Assembly (NCBI GenBank): GCA_041521345.1
Contig: JBGOHB010000021.1
From: Virgibacillus_N oceani_A
Lineage (GTDB): Bacteria; Bacillota; Bacilli; Bacillales; Amphibacillaceae
Reading direction: 5' to 3' (one strand)
DNA: 64,000 bases
The position numbers and the translations under genes were made by a program. Positions 18,356-26,589 of this stretch are shown piece by piece; the first letter of the stretch is position 1, and the number at the start of each line of letters is the position of its first letter. The notes beneath the pieces are model-generated. The model was not told the DNA's origin. It was given only the letters and a program-made list of their open reading frames with translations, and searched no databases.

Positions 18356-19126
18356 CTATGTACCGGTATAACCAAGCTCCTTCCAGATTCTCTTAACCGT
18401 TACTTTCAGCTTGCCTAATAAAAATGCTTCCCGCTCCTTTGTATAGTCAATATCCGGTATAGTGACCCCGATTGCGGCAACCATATTTCCCTGGTAATCA
18501 TATATTGGATAGGACATCCCGACTGTGGCTTTGAAATTTTCGGAATAACTGATGGAATAGCCTTTTTCTCTTATTTTTTTCACTTCAGCTTTTATCTTTT
18601 CCTTATTATCCAGCGTGTTTGGTGTACGCTTTTTCAGCTCAGTTTTATTTAAATAATCCTCCACTTCTTCATCACGCTTGCCTGATAAGAGCAGTTTTGG
18701 TGCTGATCCTGCATACAGCGGTGCTCTGGCGCCTACTTTTACAACCAAACGCACCGGCTTGGAACTATTCACTGTTTCCACATAGACCGACTCATCCCCT
18801 TCCATAATGGAGACATGGACAAGCTCATCTATTTCTTCATTTAATTTTTGCATGTGAGGAAGGGCAATTTTGTTATACTGTAGCTGCTCGCTTACATGTT
18901 TGCCGTACGTGAGAAATTTCAACGACATACGGTAAGTCACGTCATGGCTGGACTTTCTTTCCTTGACAAGTAACCCGGCTTCCTCCAGTCCATTGGCAAG
19001 ACGAAACACAGTGGTCTTGGGCATGTTGGCCATTTCGGCTAATTCAATAATGGTCATTTCCGGTTTTTTTAAGAAACTATCCAAAACTTTAATCGCTTTA
19101 TCTAAACTTTTACTCAAGTTTAACAC
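18356..19126 (-). CDS. IclR-family transcriptional regulator
   Basis: 256 residues. A winged HTH at residues 20-70 (TIIELAEMANMPKTTVFRLANGLEEAGLL) is followed by the IclR effector domain, with SVYVETVNSSKPVRLVVKVG, APLYAGSAPKLLL and GYSISYSENFKATVGMSYPI. Such proteins bind small organic acids and act as dimers on short palindromes. Candidate sites with the TTCC-N7-GGAA layout are found upstream of scoA (32634-32652) and at 35088-35104. The link is inference. A half site TTTCCGTATTA lies just before this gene (19140-19160). Confidence 0.9.
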   Translation of the reverse strand: MLNLSKSLDKAIKVLDSFLKKPEMTIIELAEMANMPKTTVFRLANGLEEAGLLVKERKSSHDVTYRMSLKFLTYGKHVSEQLQYNKIALPHMQKLNEEIDELVHVSIMEGDESVYVETVNSSKPVRLVVKVGARAPLYAGSAPKLLLSGKRDEEVEDYLNKTELKKRTPNTLDNKEKIKAEVKKIREKGYSISYSENFKATVGMSYPIYDYQGNMVAAIGVTIPDIDYTKEREAFLLGKLKVTVKRIWKELGYTGT

Positions 19127-19253
19127 CTCAGTTGCAGTAAATATTTCCGTATTATAGATGCAGTTCTATAAGTCCGGTAAAAACTTTATAGTTTAATGAA
19201 AGAGAAACTCCTGTTAAGACTGTACACTTCCTCTCTGCAACGTAGAAATTCTA

Positions 19254-20588
19254 TTATAATAAATTCAAAAAGAAAACATATGCAAAGCCAAGGATAAAAA
19301 TGGTGAGAAAATACTTCCCGTTCCAGAAAAATCCTACCCTGATTCCATTCGCATGCACACAGGAACTGATAATAATATTTAGCGCATTCAGCGGACTTAA
19401 GGAAGAAGAGAACATCCAGGAAAATATACACATAAATGCCGCAGCAAACAGGTTGACATCCACTTCAGGTACCAATAATAAAGGAAAAATAATCGGTACG
19501 GCAATAATTTGATGAATCCCAAGAAATGCCATCATCGTAACAAATGTAACAACAAACAGGAAAACCAATAATACTGACCATTGGGATGCCCAGAAAAGAG
19601 CATTACCCAGCCCGGAAGTAATCGGCGTATGGAGCAGGGCATTGCCAAATAATCCAGCACTTAAGAATAGTGCTATTTCCATGTTGGAGTTTGTGTTCAT
19701 CTGTACTTTATATATTTTTATTTGTTCTTTCATCCATCCCCACTTATTCCGGATAAGTGTCCATAGTAATGGAATGAGCAGACAATTTATACTCACCAGT
19801 AGAAGCATTGGCAATTTGGTGATGAGCTCCAGCGCGATCAAGAGTCCGACCAAAAAGAGGACTAATGAAATAAGCAAAGCAAAGTCCCTTTTGCTGGCTT
19901 CGGTTTCTGCCTGCAACGCTTCCAGGGCAGCTGCTGTTTCACTTTTTGCAGGACGAAGCAGAAAAATGGCAGTCATAAACATTAGCACAGAAAAGAATAC
20001 GCCGATTGGCATGTAGGTTATATACGGCATTTCCGCAATGGAAATCACAATACCAACAGAGGCAAAAAACGGTGACCATACAATGGCCTGAGTAAACCCG
20101 CCAAAATAGGCACGGGATAATAATTTCGATTCTATTTTCAGCCTGCTTACAAATCCATGAACGATTCGAATGCCACCCATATTCAAGATCGGAGCCACTA
20201 TTACCATAAAAGAACTGACACCATAAAACGTTTTTCGCTCGTCATTTTTAAATTCATTCAGTTTGGAAATAACTGAATTGATTACCCCTTCTCCTTCCAA
20301 AGGGAGAGAAATCAGTGGGGCGAGCAAAATAATCGCCAACAATGCAATGTTCTGCGTAATCCCGTCAAACAGCCCAAGCCATTGACTGCCATATATAACA
20401 TTAATAATGATGCCGGTAACAAACAAAAAGCCGGTAAAAAGTCTGTTTTTCTTGCTTAACATTTGAAATGCCAGTAAAAACGCTAAAATACATAGTAAAA
20501 TATAAATTGTATTTAATACTTCATTAGATATAAGTTCTTGTGTAATATAAAGTAAACACATTGATGCAAAAGTAATAAAACGAAACAT
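19254..20588 (-). CDS. Polytopic membrane protein, ion-transporter-superfamily-like permease
   Basis: About 444 residues with roughly a dozen hydrophobic segments and a soluble, charged stretch near residue 220-240 (SETAAALEALQAETEAS). The architecture resembles Na+/H+ antiporter or organic-anion carriers of the IT superfamily, with loop sequences such as FGGFTQAIVWSPFFAS and MFSSSLSPLNALNIIISS. I cannot assign a family or substrate. The ATG at 20588 is placed before a natural first membrane segment; an earlier ATG lies at 20609. It lies upstream of, and in the same direction as, the IclR gene. Confidence 0.75.
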   Translation of the reverse strand: MFRFITFASMCLLYITQELISNEVLNTIYILLCILAFLLAFQMLSKKNRLFTGFLFVTGIIINVIYGSQWLGLFDGITQNIALLAIILLAPLISLPLEGEGVINSVISKLNEFKNDERKTFYGVSSFMVIVAPILNMGGIRIVHGFVSRLKIESKLLSRAYFGGFTQAIVWSPFFASVGIVISIAEMPYITYMPIGVFFSVLMFMTAIFLLRPAKSETAAALEALQAETEASKRDFALLISLVLFLVGLLIALELITKLPMLLLVSINCLLIPLLWTLIRNKWGWMKEQIKIYKVQMNTNSNMEIALFLSAGLFGNALLHTPITSGLGNALFWASQWSVLLVFLFVVTFVTMMAFLGIHQIIAVPIIFPLLLVPEVDVNLFAAAFMCIFSWMFSSSLSPLNALNIIISSCVHANGIRVGFFWNGKYFLTIFILGFAYVFFLNLL

Positions 20589-20609
20589 GATAAACCAGCT
20601 TTCCTGCAT

Positions 20610-20993
20610 AATTATGGTTCTGATCCTTGGGAGAAATATTTAATTTGCATTGTGCCGCAGAACAAGCGCACTGTATTTGAGCTGCTCATAGAATTTATGA
20701 AAATTGTTCTTAAAACTATAAAAGCCCGCTCAAGTTGCTCGTGAATTCATAATTCGCTCCAATCCAATTGGGAACCGCTCGATAAATAATGTTCATGTCT
20801 ATAGCAAAATGCTCATAGCCTATAAAAGGTTGCTCATAAAACATGAACGTAATAGTAATATTTTGATGGGACAGCGCATAAGTAAATAAATATTCAAAAA
20901 CAAATAACTCTTCTATATAATAAGGAAGAAACAGGTTTTAAATGATACTGTTTCCCTCCAGTTATATCTACAAAGTTATCTATTATTTTCCGC
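20610..20993. other. Intergenic region containing GCTCATA-type repeats
   Basis: 384 bp without a plausible gene. Its middle part (20684-20838) holds the repeats listed separately. The remainder is AT-rich and may carry the permease promoter. Confidence 0.5.
20684..20838. repeat. Degenerate GCTCATA repeats with about 21-bp period
   Basis: GCTCATA or close variants start at 20684, 20706, 20728, 20737, 20756, 20777, 20791, 20811 and 20832. Most steps are 19-22 bp. The last two (GCTCATAG, GCTCATAA) and the first are exact. The spacing of about two helical turns and the position in an intergenic region suggest a small dispersed repeat rather than coding DNA. Confidence 0.6.
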
Positions 20994-21383
20994 TTACACA
21001 ACCCGAAATGTTCCGGTTGAATGAGCTAATCTGTTTCCATCTTCATCAAATAAATCTGCCTCTACCAGCGCCGTAGAACGGTTCTGATGAATAACATTAC
21101 CTACAGAATAAACTGTTCCATCTTTTACCGCCTTTAAAAAATGCACATCCATTTCCAGTGTAGTCACTGCATCAAACCCGAGTGAACGGGCGGTAAACCC
21201 CATCGTAGTGTCTAAAATGGTTGCATAGACTCCACCATGTACGGAATCTTTTACATTCAAAAATTCAGGAATGATCGGCAGCTTTAATTTAACACTGCCT
21301 TTTTCTACTGAATCCCATTCCAGTCCAATATACTTCCAAAAGTTACTTCCTTCAAAGTCCTTTATCATTTTTTCCATAGCCAT
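20994..21383 (-). CDS. PaaI-family hotdog thioesterase
   Basis: About 129 residues of the PaaI/YdiI hotdog type, with VHGGVYATILDTTMGFTARS (HGG and the catalytic acidic residue) and TTLEMDVHFLKAVKDGTVY. It hydrolyses acyl-CoA thioesters in the cytoplasm. The ATG at 21383 has AAAGGA 6 bases upstream; the first ATG (21398) touches the previous stop. It is the last gene of the second beta-oxidation operon, directly after the 2-hydroxyacid dehydrogenase. Confidence 0.88.
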   Translation of the reverse strand: MAMEKMIKDFEGSNFWKYIGLEWDSVEKGSVKLKLPIIPEFLNVKDSVHGGVYATILDTTMGFTARSLGFDAVTTLEMDVHFLKAVKDGTVYSVGNVIHQNRSTALVEADLFDEDGNRLAHSTGTFRVV

Positions 21384-21398
21384 GTCCATTCCTTTCAT

Positions 21399-22385
21399 TT
21401 AAGAAAGATCACCCCAGTTAACAATTGTCGATATTTTTTCCCCTTCGATAGCTTTGATCAGATTGGCTGCTATTGTTACACTGGTCTGTCTCGCAGCTTC
21501 CAGACTGATCCCGCCAATGTGGGGAGTTTTCGTGATTTCTTCCATTCCAAGAAACGGATGATCTGCCGGAGCTGGTTCTTTTCGGAATACATCTACTCCC
21601 GCAGCATGAATTTGCTTATTTTTTAATGCTTCTACAAGATCTTCTTCATTTATAACACCACCGCGTGCTGTGTTAATCAGTACAGCTTCCGGTTTCATCA
21701 TGTCAAAATAGGTTTTATTCACGCTCCCGTCGGTTTTTTCATTTAATGGAATATGAAGGCTGATGACGTCGCTTTCCTTAAACACTTCACCCATATCTGT
21801 TGTAAGATCAACGCCCAACGTATCAGCAGTTTCCTGTCGTTCTTCCGGGATTCTTCTTACATAAGCCATTACTTTCATACCAAATCCATTTTTCATTATT
21901 TTGGCTACTTCTTGGGAAATGGATCCAAACCCTACAAGTCCCAGTGTTTTCCCTTTCAGTTCGCTTGTATATTTCCCATCACGGTAGGAATAATTTCCTT
22001 TTTCCATTTCCATGTTAAATTTTACAATATTTTTCATAACTGAAAGTATTAAACTTACCGCATGCTCGGCAGTTGCCACTGTATTAATTTTAGGCGCATG
22101 AAGAATGCGTATTCCTTTCTGGGTTGCATAATTAACATCAATGTTATCCAGTCCTACACCAGCTCCTGAAATGGCTTTAACATTTCCGCATGCATCCAGA
22201 ATCGCCGGTGTAATTTTTGCCGGTGCCCGAAGAATGATGCCATCTACTTTATTATTATTTAAAAATGCTATAATTTCCTGCTCATCAAATTCATTAAATT
22301 TGGTTACCTTTGCATTCTTTTGTAAAACATCCTCGCCATCTTTATGATACATGGAGAGTATCTGTACAATATGTATGGATTCCAA
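21399..22385 (-). CDS. D-2-hydroxyacid dehydrogenase family protein
   Basis: NAD-binding 2-hydroxyacid dehydrogenase (SerA-like) of about 328 residues. The Rossmann motif is GLVGFGSISQEVAKI, the substrate Arg is in NTARGGVINEEDL, and the catalytic His is in TPHIGGIS. It reduces or oxidises a 2-hydroxy/2-keto acid. TTG at 22385 follows GGAGGTG with good spacing, whereas the ATG at 22415 has its ribosome site too close. A second member of this family is at 33665-34615. Its role in a beta-oxidation operon is unclear. Confidence 0.88.
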   Translation of the reverse strand: MESIHIVQILSMYHKDGEDVLQKNAKVTKFNEFDEQEIIAFLNNNKVDGIILRAPAKITPAILDACGNVKAISGAGVGLDNIDVNYATQKGIRILHAPKINTVATAEHAVSLILSVMKNIVKFNMEMEKGNYSYRDGKYTSELKGKTLGLVGFGSISQEVAKIMKNGFGMKVMAYVRRIPEERQETADTLGVDLTTDMGEVFKESDVISLHIPLNEKTDGSVNKTYFDMMKPEAVLINTARGGVINEEDLVEALKNKQIHAAGVDVFRKEPAPADHPFLGMEEITKTPHIGGISLEAARQTSVTIAANLIKAIEGEKISTIVNWGDLS

Positions 22386-22432
22386 TAAAACTGCACCTCC
22401 GTATTTTTCGTCCATTCCCCTTCTTATAAGTC

Positions 22433-22460
22433 AGATGGTGACTCTTTAGAATCACCATCT
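22433..22460. other. Intercistronic hairpin
   Basis: AGATGGTGA (22433-22441) pairs perfectly with TCACCATCT (22452-22460) around a 10-nt loop. There is no T-run on the minus strand. It may stabilise the upstream thiolase mRNA or act as a weak terminator inside the operon. Confidence 0.45.
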
Positions 22461-22467
22461 GCATTCA

Positions 22468-23655
22468 TCAATCAAGATATTCAATAATCGTGGATATCCC
22501 CTGTCCGCCACCGATGCAAAGGGTAACCAGACCATATTTCTCTCCTCTTCTTTCCATTTCATGAAGAAGTTTTGTCATCAGTATGGCTCCTGTTGCACCA
22601 ATCGGGTGACCAAGAGCAATAGCGCCACCATTCACATTTACTTTGTTGATATCCATTTTTGCCTCTCTGATCACTGCAAGGGACTGGGCGGAAAAGGCTT
22701 CATTCAATTCGATCAGACCAAGGTCATCCATGGTAAGGTTGGCTTGTTTCAGTGCTTTATAGGTGGATTCCACCGGTCCGATTCCCATAATATCAGGAGC
22801 AACGCCACTGGTTGCCTGAGCAAGAATTCTTGCTTTCGGCTTCAAGCCATACTCTTCTACTTTTTCTTTATTCATCATCAGCACCACGGATGCGGCATCG
22901 TTTCTTCCACTCGCATTCCCCGGTGACACCGTACCGTTTTCTTTAAATACGGCAGGCAGTTTTGCCAGTTTTTCCGGAGAAGTCAGGAATGGATGTTCGT
23001 CGGTATCAAACGTAATTGTCTTTTTCCGTTCTTTCACTTCATATGGGACGATCTCTTTTTCAAAACGTCCGGACTTAATTGCATCATCGGCAAGTGTCTG
23101 ACTGCGATGCGCGAACTCATCCTGTTCTTCTCTAGAAATATTATACTGTTCCGCCAGGTTTTCCGCTGTAAGCCCCATCGTCAGGTTCCCATATTTCTCT
23201 TGCGGCTGCGAGCATGGCTGGCTTTCCGTGTTTGGATCCAGCAATACGCCATTTCCTGCACGATAGCCAAAGCGGGCGTTTCTTAAATAGTACGGAGCTG
23301 TGCTCATGCTTTCCGCCCCACCAGCAACGACCACATCGGAGAGGCCAAGCTTAATTTGCATATCCGCATTATTGATCGCCTGCAGACCGGAGCCGCACTG
23401 ACGGTGAACGGTATAACCGGGAACATCCACCGGGAGTTCAGCACGCAATGCTGCAAGACGGGCCAGGTTGGATGTGTCTGCACTCTGCTTTGCCTGACCG
23501 AGAATGACTTCTTCCACTTTCACTGAACCACCGTTTTTCTCCATCAGTTCACGGATTACTTTTTCAGCCAGATAGTCCACGGTTACATCTTTTAATGTGC
23601 CGCCCATTTTTCCAACGGCCGTTCTCACCGAACCAACAATATATGATTCATTCAT
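22468..23655 (-). CDS. Acetyl-CoA acetyltransferase / thiolase
   Basis: Thiolase of 395 residues. The nucleophilic cysteine is in HRQCGSG (residue 87). The C-terminal active-site blocks are NVNGGAIALGHPIGATGA and CIGGGQGIS. It carries out the last step of the classical beta-oxidation set in this operon. It is a paralog of the enzyme at 482-1651. Confidence 0.94.
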   Translation of the reverse strand: MNESYIVGSVRTAVGKMGGTLKDVTVDYLAEKVIRELMEKNGGSVKVEEVILGQAKQSADTSNLARLAALRAELPVDVPGYTVHRQCGSGLQAINNADMQIKLGLSDVVVAGGAESMSTAPYYLRNARFGYRAGNGVLLDPNTESQPCSQPQEKYGNLTMGLTAENLAEQYNISREEQDEFAHRSQTLADDAIKSGRFEKEIVPYEVKERKKTITFDTDEHPFLTSPEKLAKLPAVFKENGTVSPGNASGRNDAASVVLMMNKEKVEEYGLKPKARILAQATSGVAPDIMGIGPVESTYKALKQANLTMDDLGLIELNEAFSAQSLAVIREAKMDINKVNVNGGAIALGHPIGATGAILMTKLLHEMERRGEKYGLVTLCIGGGQGISTIIEYLD

Positions 23656-23754
23656 GCCATAACACTCCTATTTTCATTTTTCTCGGGACAGAGGGACAAC
23701 TTCTTCGGTGGGACGAGCATTCAGCGCAGTCCCAGGTTTCGTGTCCCCTTGCTC

Positions 23755-24906
23755 CTATTTCTTCAATTCACGCTTTAATTCGTTGGCGATAATATTTTTC
23801 TGAATTTCTGATGTTCCTTCATAAATTTTGGTGATACGTGCATCACGGAAGTAGCGTTCAATCGGATAATCTCTCATATAACCAATACCGCCGTGGATTT
23901 GTACAGCAAGGTCTGCCACTTTATTGTAAACTTCAGATCCGTATAATTTGGCAATCGCTGCATCTTTCACGACACGCTGTCCTTGATCCGTCATCCAGGC
24001 CACTTTATAAGTTAAAGCCTCCAATGCAGCAATATCTTTACTGATTTCTGCGAGCATATGCTGAATGGCTTGCATTTCGATGATTGGCTGGCCGAATTGC
24101 TCACGCTCTGATGCATAATCCAGGCAATGTTCAAGCAGACGTTTACTAGAACCAAGGTTTCTTGCTGCTAGTCCGGCACGACCGTTGGCAAGAATTTTCA
24201 AGGCGTTCACATAGCCGCGTCCTTCTTCCCCAAGTACATTCTCTGCAGGTACTTCCATATCTTCAAAGAAAAGCTCTGCGGAATGGGAACCGCGTAGCCC
24301 CATTTTGTCTTCCACGGCTCCTACGATGAAACCAGGGAAATCTTTTTCCACTATAAAAGAAGTAATCCCTTTCGCACCCTTGGAAGGATCCGTTACTGCC
24401 ATTACTGTGAACACATGGCCGTCCACTGCGTTGGTAATATAGTGTTTCGAACCGTTAATAATGTATTTATCGCCTTTTTTCACCGCAGTTGTTTTCATGT
24501 TAGCCGCATTGGAACCTGCACTTGGCTCGGTAAGTGCGAAAGAGCCAATCCATTCTCCAGAAGCCAATTTGGGAAGATACTTTTCCTTTTGTTCTTCCGT
24601 TCCCAGCTCCACGATACCAACAGAACCAATACCTGTATGCGCACCAATCAATGTGGTATATCCGTTATGCGTTTTTCCAAGTTCTTCATAAATGGCGCAT
24701 TTCCCTACCATATCAAGGCCAAGTCCGCCGTATTCTTCAGGGATTCCTAAGCTGAACAACCCCATATCTTTGGACTGCTCTACGGTTTTTTCAGGGATCT
24801 CGTTGCTTTCCTCAATTTCCATGGCAACCGGCTCTACTTCTTCCCTTATAAATTTTCTTACATTTTGTCTTAGAAATTCAATATCCTCTGAGAAGTTAAA
24901 ATCCAT
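23755..24906 (-). CDS. Acyl-CoA dehydrogenase
   Basis: 383 residues, short/medium-chain type. Landmarks are ALTEPSAGSNAANM near residue 126, ILANGRAGLAARNLGSSKRLL, QIHGGIGYMRDYPIE and the catalytic Glu in IYEGTSEIQKN. It makes 2-enoyl-CoA for the adjacent crotonase and passes electrons to ETF. It lies 14 bp after the enoyl-CoA hydratase gene and 99 bp before the thiolase. Confidence 0.94.
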   Translation of the reverse strand: MDFNFSEDIEFLRQNVRKFIREEVEPVAMEIEESNEIPEKTVEQSKDMGLFSLGIPEEYGGLGLDMVGKCAIYEELGKTHNGYTTLIGAHTGIGSVGIVELGTEEQKEKYLPKLASGEWIGSFALTEPSAGSNAANMKTTAVKKGDKYIINGSKHYITNAVDGHVFTVMAVTDPSKGAKGITSFIVEKDFPGFIVGAVEDKMGLRGSHSAELFFEDMEVPAENVLGEEGRGYVNALKILANGRAGLAARNLGSSKRLLEHCLDYASEREQFGQPIIEMQAIQHMLAEISKDIAALEALTYKVAWMTDQGQRVVKDAAIAKLYGSEVYNKVADLAVQIHGGIGYMRDYPIERYFRDARITKIYEGTSEIQKNIIANELKRELKK

Positions 24907-24920
24907 TATATGACATCTCC

Positions 24921-25703
24921 TTATCTGTTTTTAAATTCTGCTTGTCGCTTTTCAAGGAATGCTGATGTTCCCTCGTGTTTATCCTCTGTACCAAATGCTA
25001 CAGCCTGGGACAGCTTTTCCATCCACATCGCTGTATCTTCATCAATGTCATAGCCTTTATGCACGGCGCGTTTTGCAAGCATGGCTGCAACAGGGCCTTT
25101 TTTCAACACTTTTTCGGCTACCTTCTGTATTTTTTCCTGAAGTGCTTCCTCTTCCACAAAATAGGATACTAGTCCGATTCGTTCTGCTTCTTCGCCGTCA
25201 ATAATTTTTCCGGTTAAAATCATATCGAGCGCTCTGCCTTTTCCAACCATGCGGGATAGGCGCTGTGTGCCGCCTGCCGCAGGGACGATTCCCAGGTTCA
25301 ACTCAGGCAGCCCGAATTTGGCATTTTTCGTTGCCAGACGGATATCGCAAGACATCGCCAATTCACAGCCGCCGCCCAATGCAAATCCGCGAACTGCAGC
25401 AATTGTTACTTTTGTGCAACTTTCGATTTTGTTATAAATCCCCTGCATCCCCGGCACGAGTGCTTCGAGCGGTTTTCTTTCATTGAGCTGGCGGATATCT
25501 GCGCCGGCTGCGAATGACTTTTCTCCGGCTCCCTGAATGACAATCACTTTTACATCGTCATTAGCTTCGGCTTCCGTTACAGCTTGATCAATTTCACGCA
25601 GCATGTTGGCATCCAGCGCATTCCGGGCATCCGGACGATTAAGTGTAAGCCAAAAGATACCCTGCTCCAGTTCTACTTTTACACTCTCATAATTATTTCC
25701 CAC
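24921..25703 (-). CDS. Enoyl-CoA hydratase (crotonase family)
   Basis: 260 residues. The oxyanion-hole and CoA-binding segments are FAAGADIRQLNE and GFALGGGCELAMSCD, followed by the catalytic region in PELNLGIVPAAGGTQRLSR, with the two Glu residues expected for hydratases. It hydrates trans-2-enoyl-CoA to the (S)-3-hydroxyacyl-CoA. It thus runs the opposite stereochemical route to the MaoC pair in the first cluster. The next gene encodes the matching (S)-specific dehydrogenase. Confidence 0.94.
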   Translation of the reverse strand: MGNNYESVKVELEQGIFWLTLNRPDARNALDANMLREIDQAVTEAEANDDVKVIVIQGAGEKSFAAGADIRQLNERKPLEALVPGMQGIYNKIESCTKVTIAAVRGFALGGGCELAMSCDIRLATKNAKFGLPELNLGIVPAAGGTQRLSRMVGKGRALDMILTGKIIDGEEAERIGLVSYFVEEEALQEKIQKVAEKVLKKGPVAAMLAKRAVHKGYDIDEDTAMWMEKLSQAVAFGTEDKHEGTSAFLEKRQAEFKNR

Positions 25704-25716
25704 GTTTTACCTCCTC

Positions 25717-26562
25717 CTAGTTGTATTGGTAAAAACCGCTGCCAGATTTTTTACCTAAACGGCCTGCTTTCACATACTTAATTAAGAGCGGACATGGACG
25801 ATATTTCTCTCCAAGCGTTTCATATAAGTACTCCATGTTTCTTAAGCGAGTATCGAGCCCAACAAGATCGGCAAGCTCCAATGGTCCCATCGGGTGATTC
25901 AGCCCGAGTTTCATAGCGTTATCAATGTCCTTCGCCGATGCTACGCCTTCCATTAATAGATTCATAGCTTCGTTTCCGATCAGACAGTTCATGCGGGAAG
26001 TAACAAACCCCGGGAATTCGTTGACTTCTACAGTCGTCTTATTAATTTTTGCGGCTATATCATGTACAAAATTCACTGTTTCATCGGAAGTTTCCAGTCC
26101 GCGAATCACTTCAATCAGCTTCATTTTATGCACAGGGTTAAAAAAGTGCATAGCAACTACTTTGTCCGGTCTGGAAGTTTGTGCACCGATTTCCGTTGGG
26201 CTCATGGTCGATGTATTTGTTGCCAGCACAGTTTCCGGACTGCAAATTTCATCAAGTTGCTTGAATATATCAATCTTCAAATTCATTTTTTCGAGTACGG
26301 CTTCAACTATAAGCTCAGAGCCTTTTGCCGCTGTTTTCAAATCAGATTCATAAACAAGATTTTTCTTTGCATTATTATAGGCTTCCTCTTTTAAAAACCC
26401 TTTTTCAAAACTGCCATCAAGCAAAGCATCAATATCATTTTTGGTCTTTGCCAGAATATCATCATTCAGATCGTTTACATATACTTCAAAGCCGCCGATG
26501 GCGAAAGCATAGGCAATTCCTTTTCCCATTACGCCTGAACCTACTACGGTTACTTTACTCAT
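25717..26562 (-). CDS. 3-hydroxybutyryl-CoA / (S)-3-hydroxyacyl-CoA dehydrogenase
   Basis: 281 residues. The N-terminal NAD motif is VVGSGVMGKGIAYAFA; NTSTMSPTEI and MHFFNPVHKMKLIEVI contain the catalytic His. The C-terminal dimer domain ends with GRLGKKSGSGFYQY. It oxidises (S)-3-hydroxyacyl-CoA to 3-ketoacyl-CoA. The ATG at 26562 follows GGAAGGTG. It lies between the TRAP permease and the enoyl-CoA hydratase, each gap being under 30 bp. Confidence 0.94.
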   Translation of the reverse strand: MSKVTVVGSGVMGKGIAYAFAIGGFEVYVNDLNDDILAKTKNDIDALLDGSFEKGFLKEEAYNNAKKNLVYESDLKTAAKGSELIVEAVLEKMNLKIDIFKQLDEICSPETVLATNTSTMSPTEIGAQTSRPDKVVAMHFFNPVHKMKLIEVIRGLETSDETVNFVHDIAAKINKTTVEVNEFPGFVTSRMNCLIGNEAMNLLMEGVASAKDIDNAMKLGLNHPMGPLELADLVGLDTRLRNMEYLYETLGEKYRPCPLLIKYVKAGRLGKKSGSGFYQYN

Positions 26563-26589
26563 TTCATCACCTTCCACAAATAAAATTTG

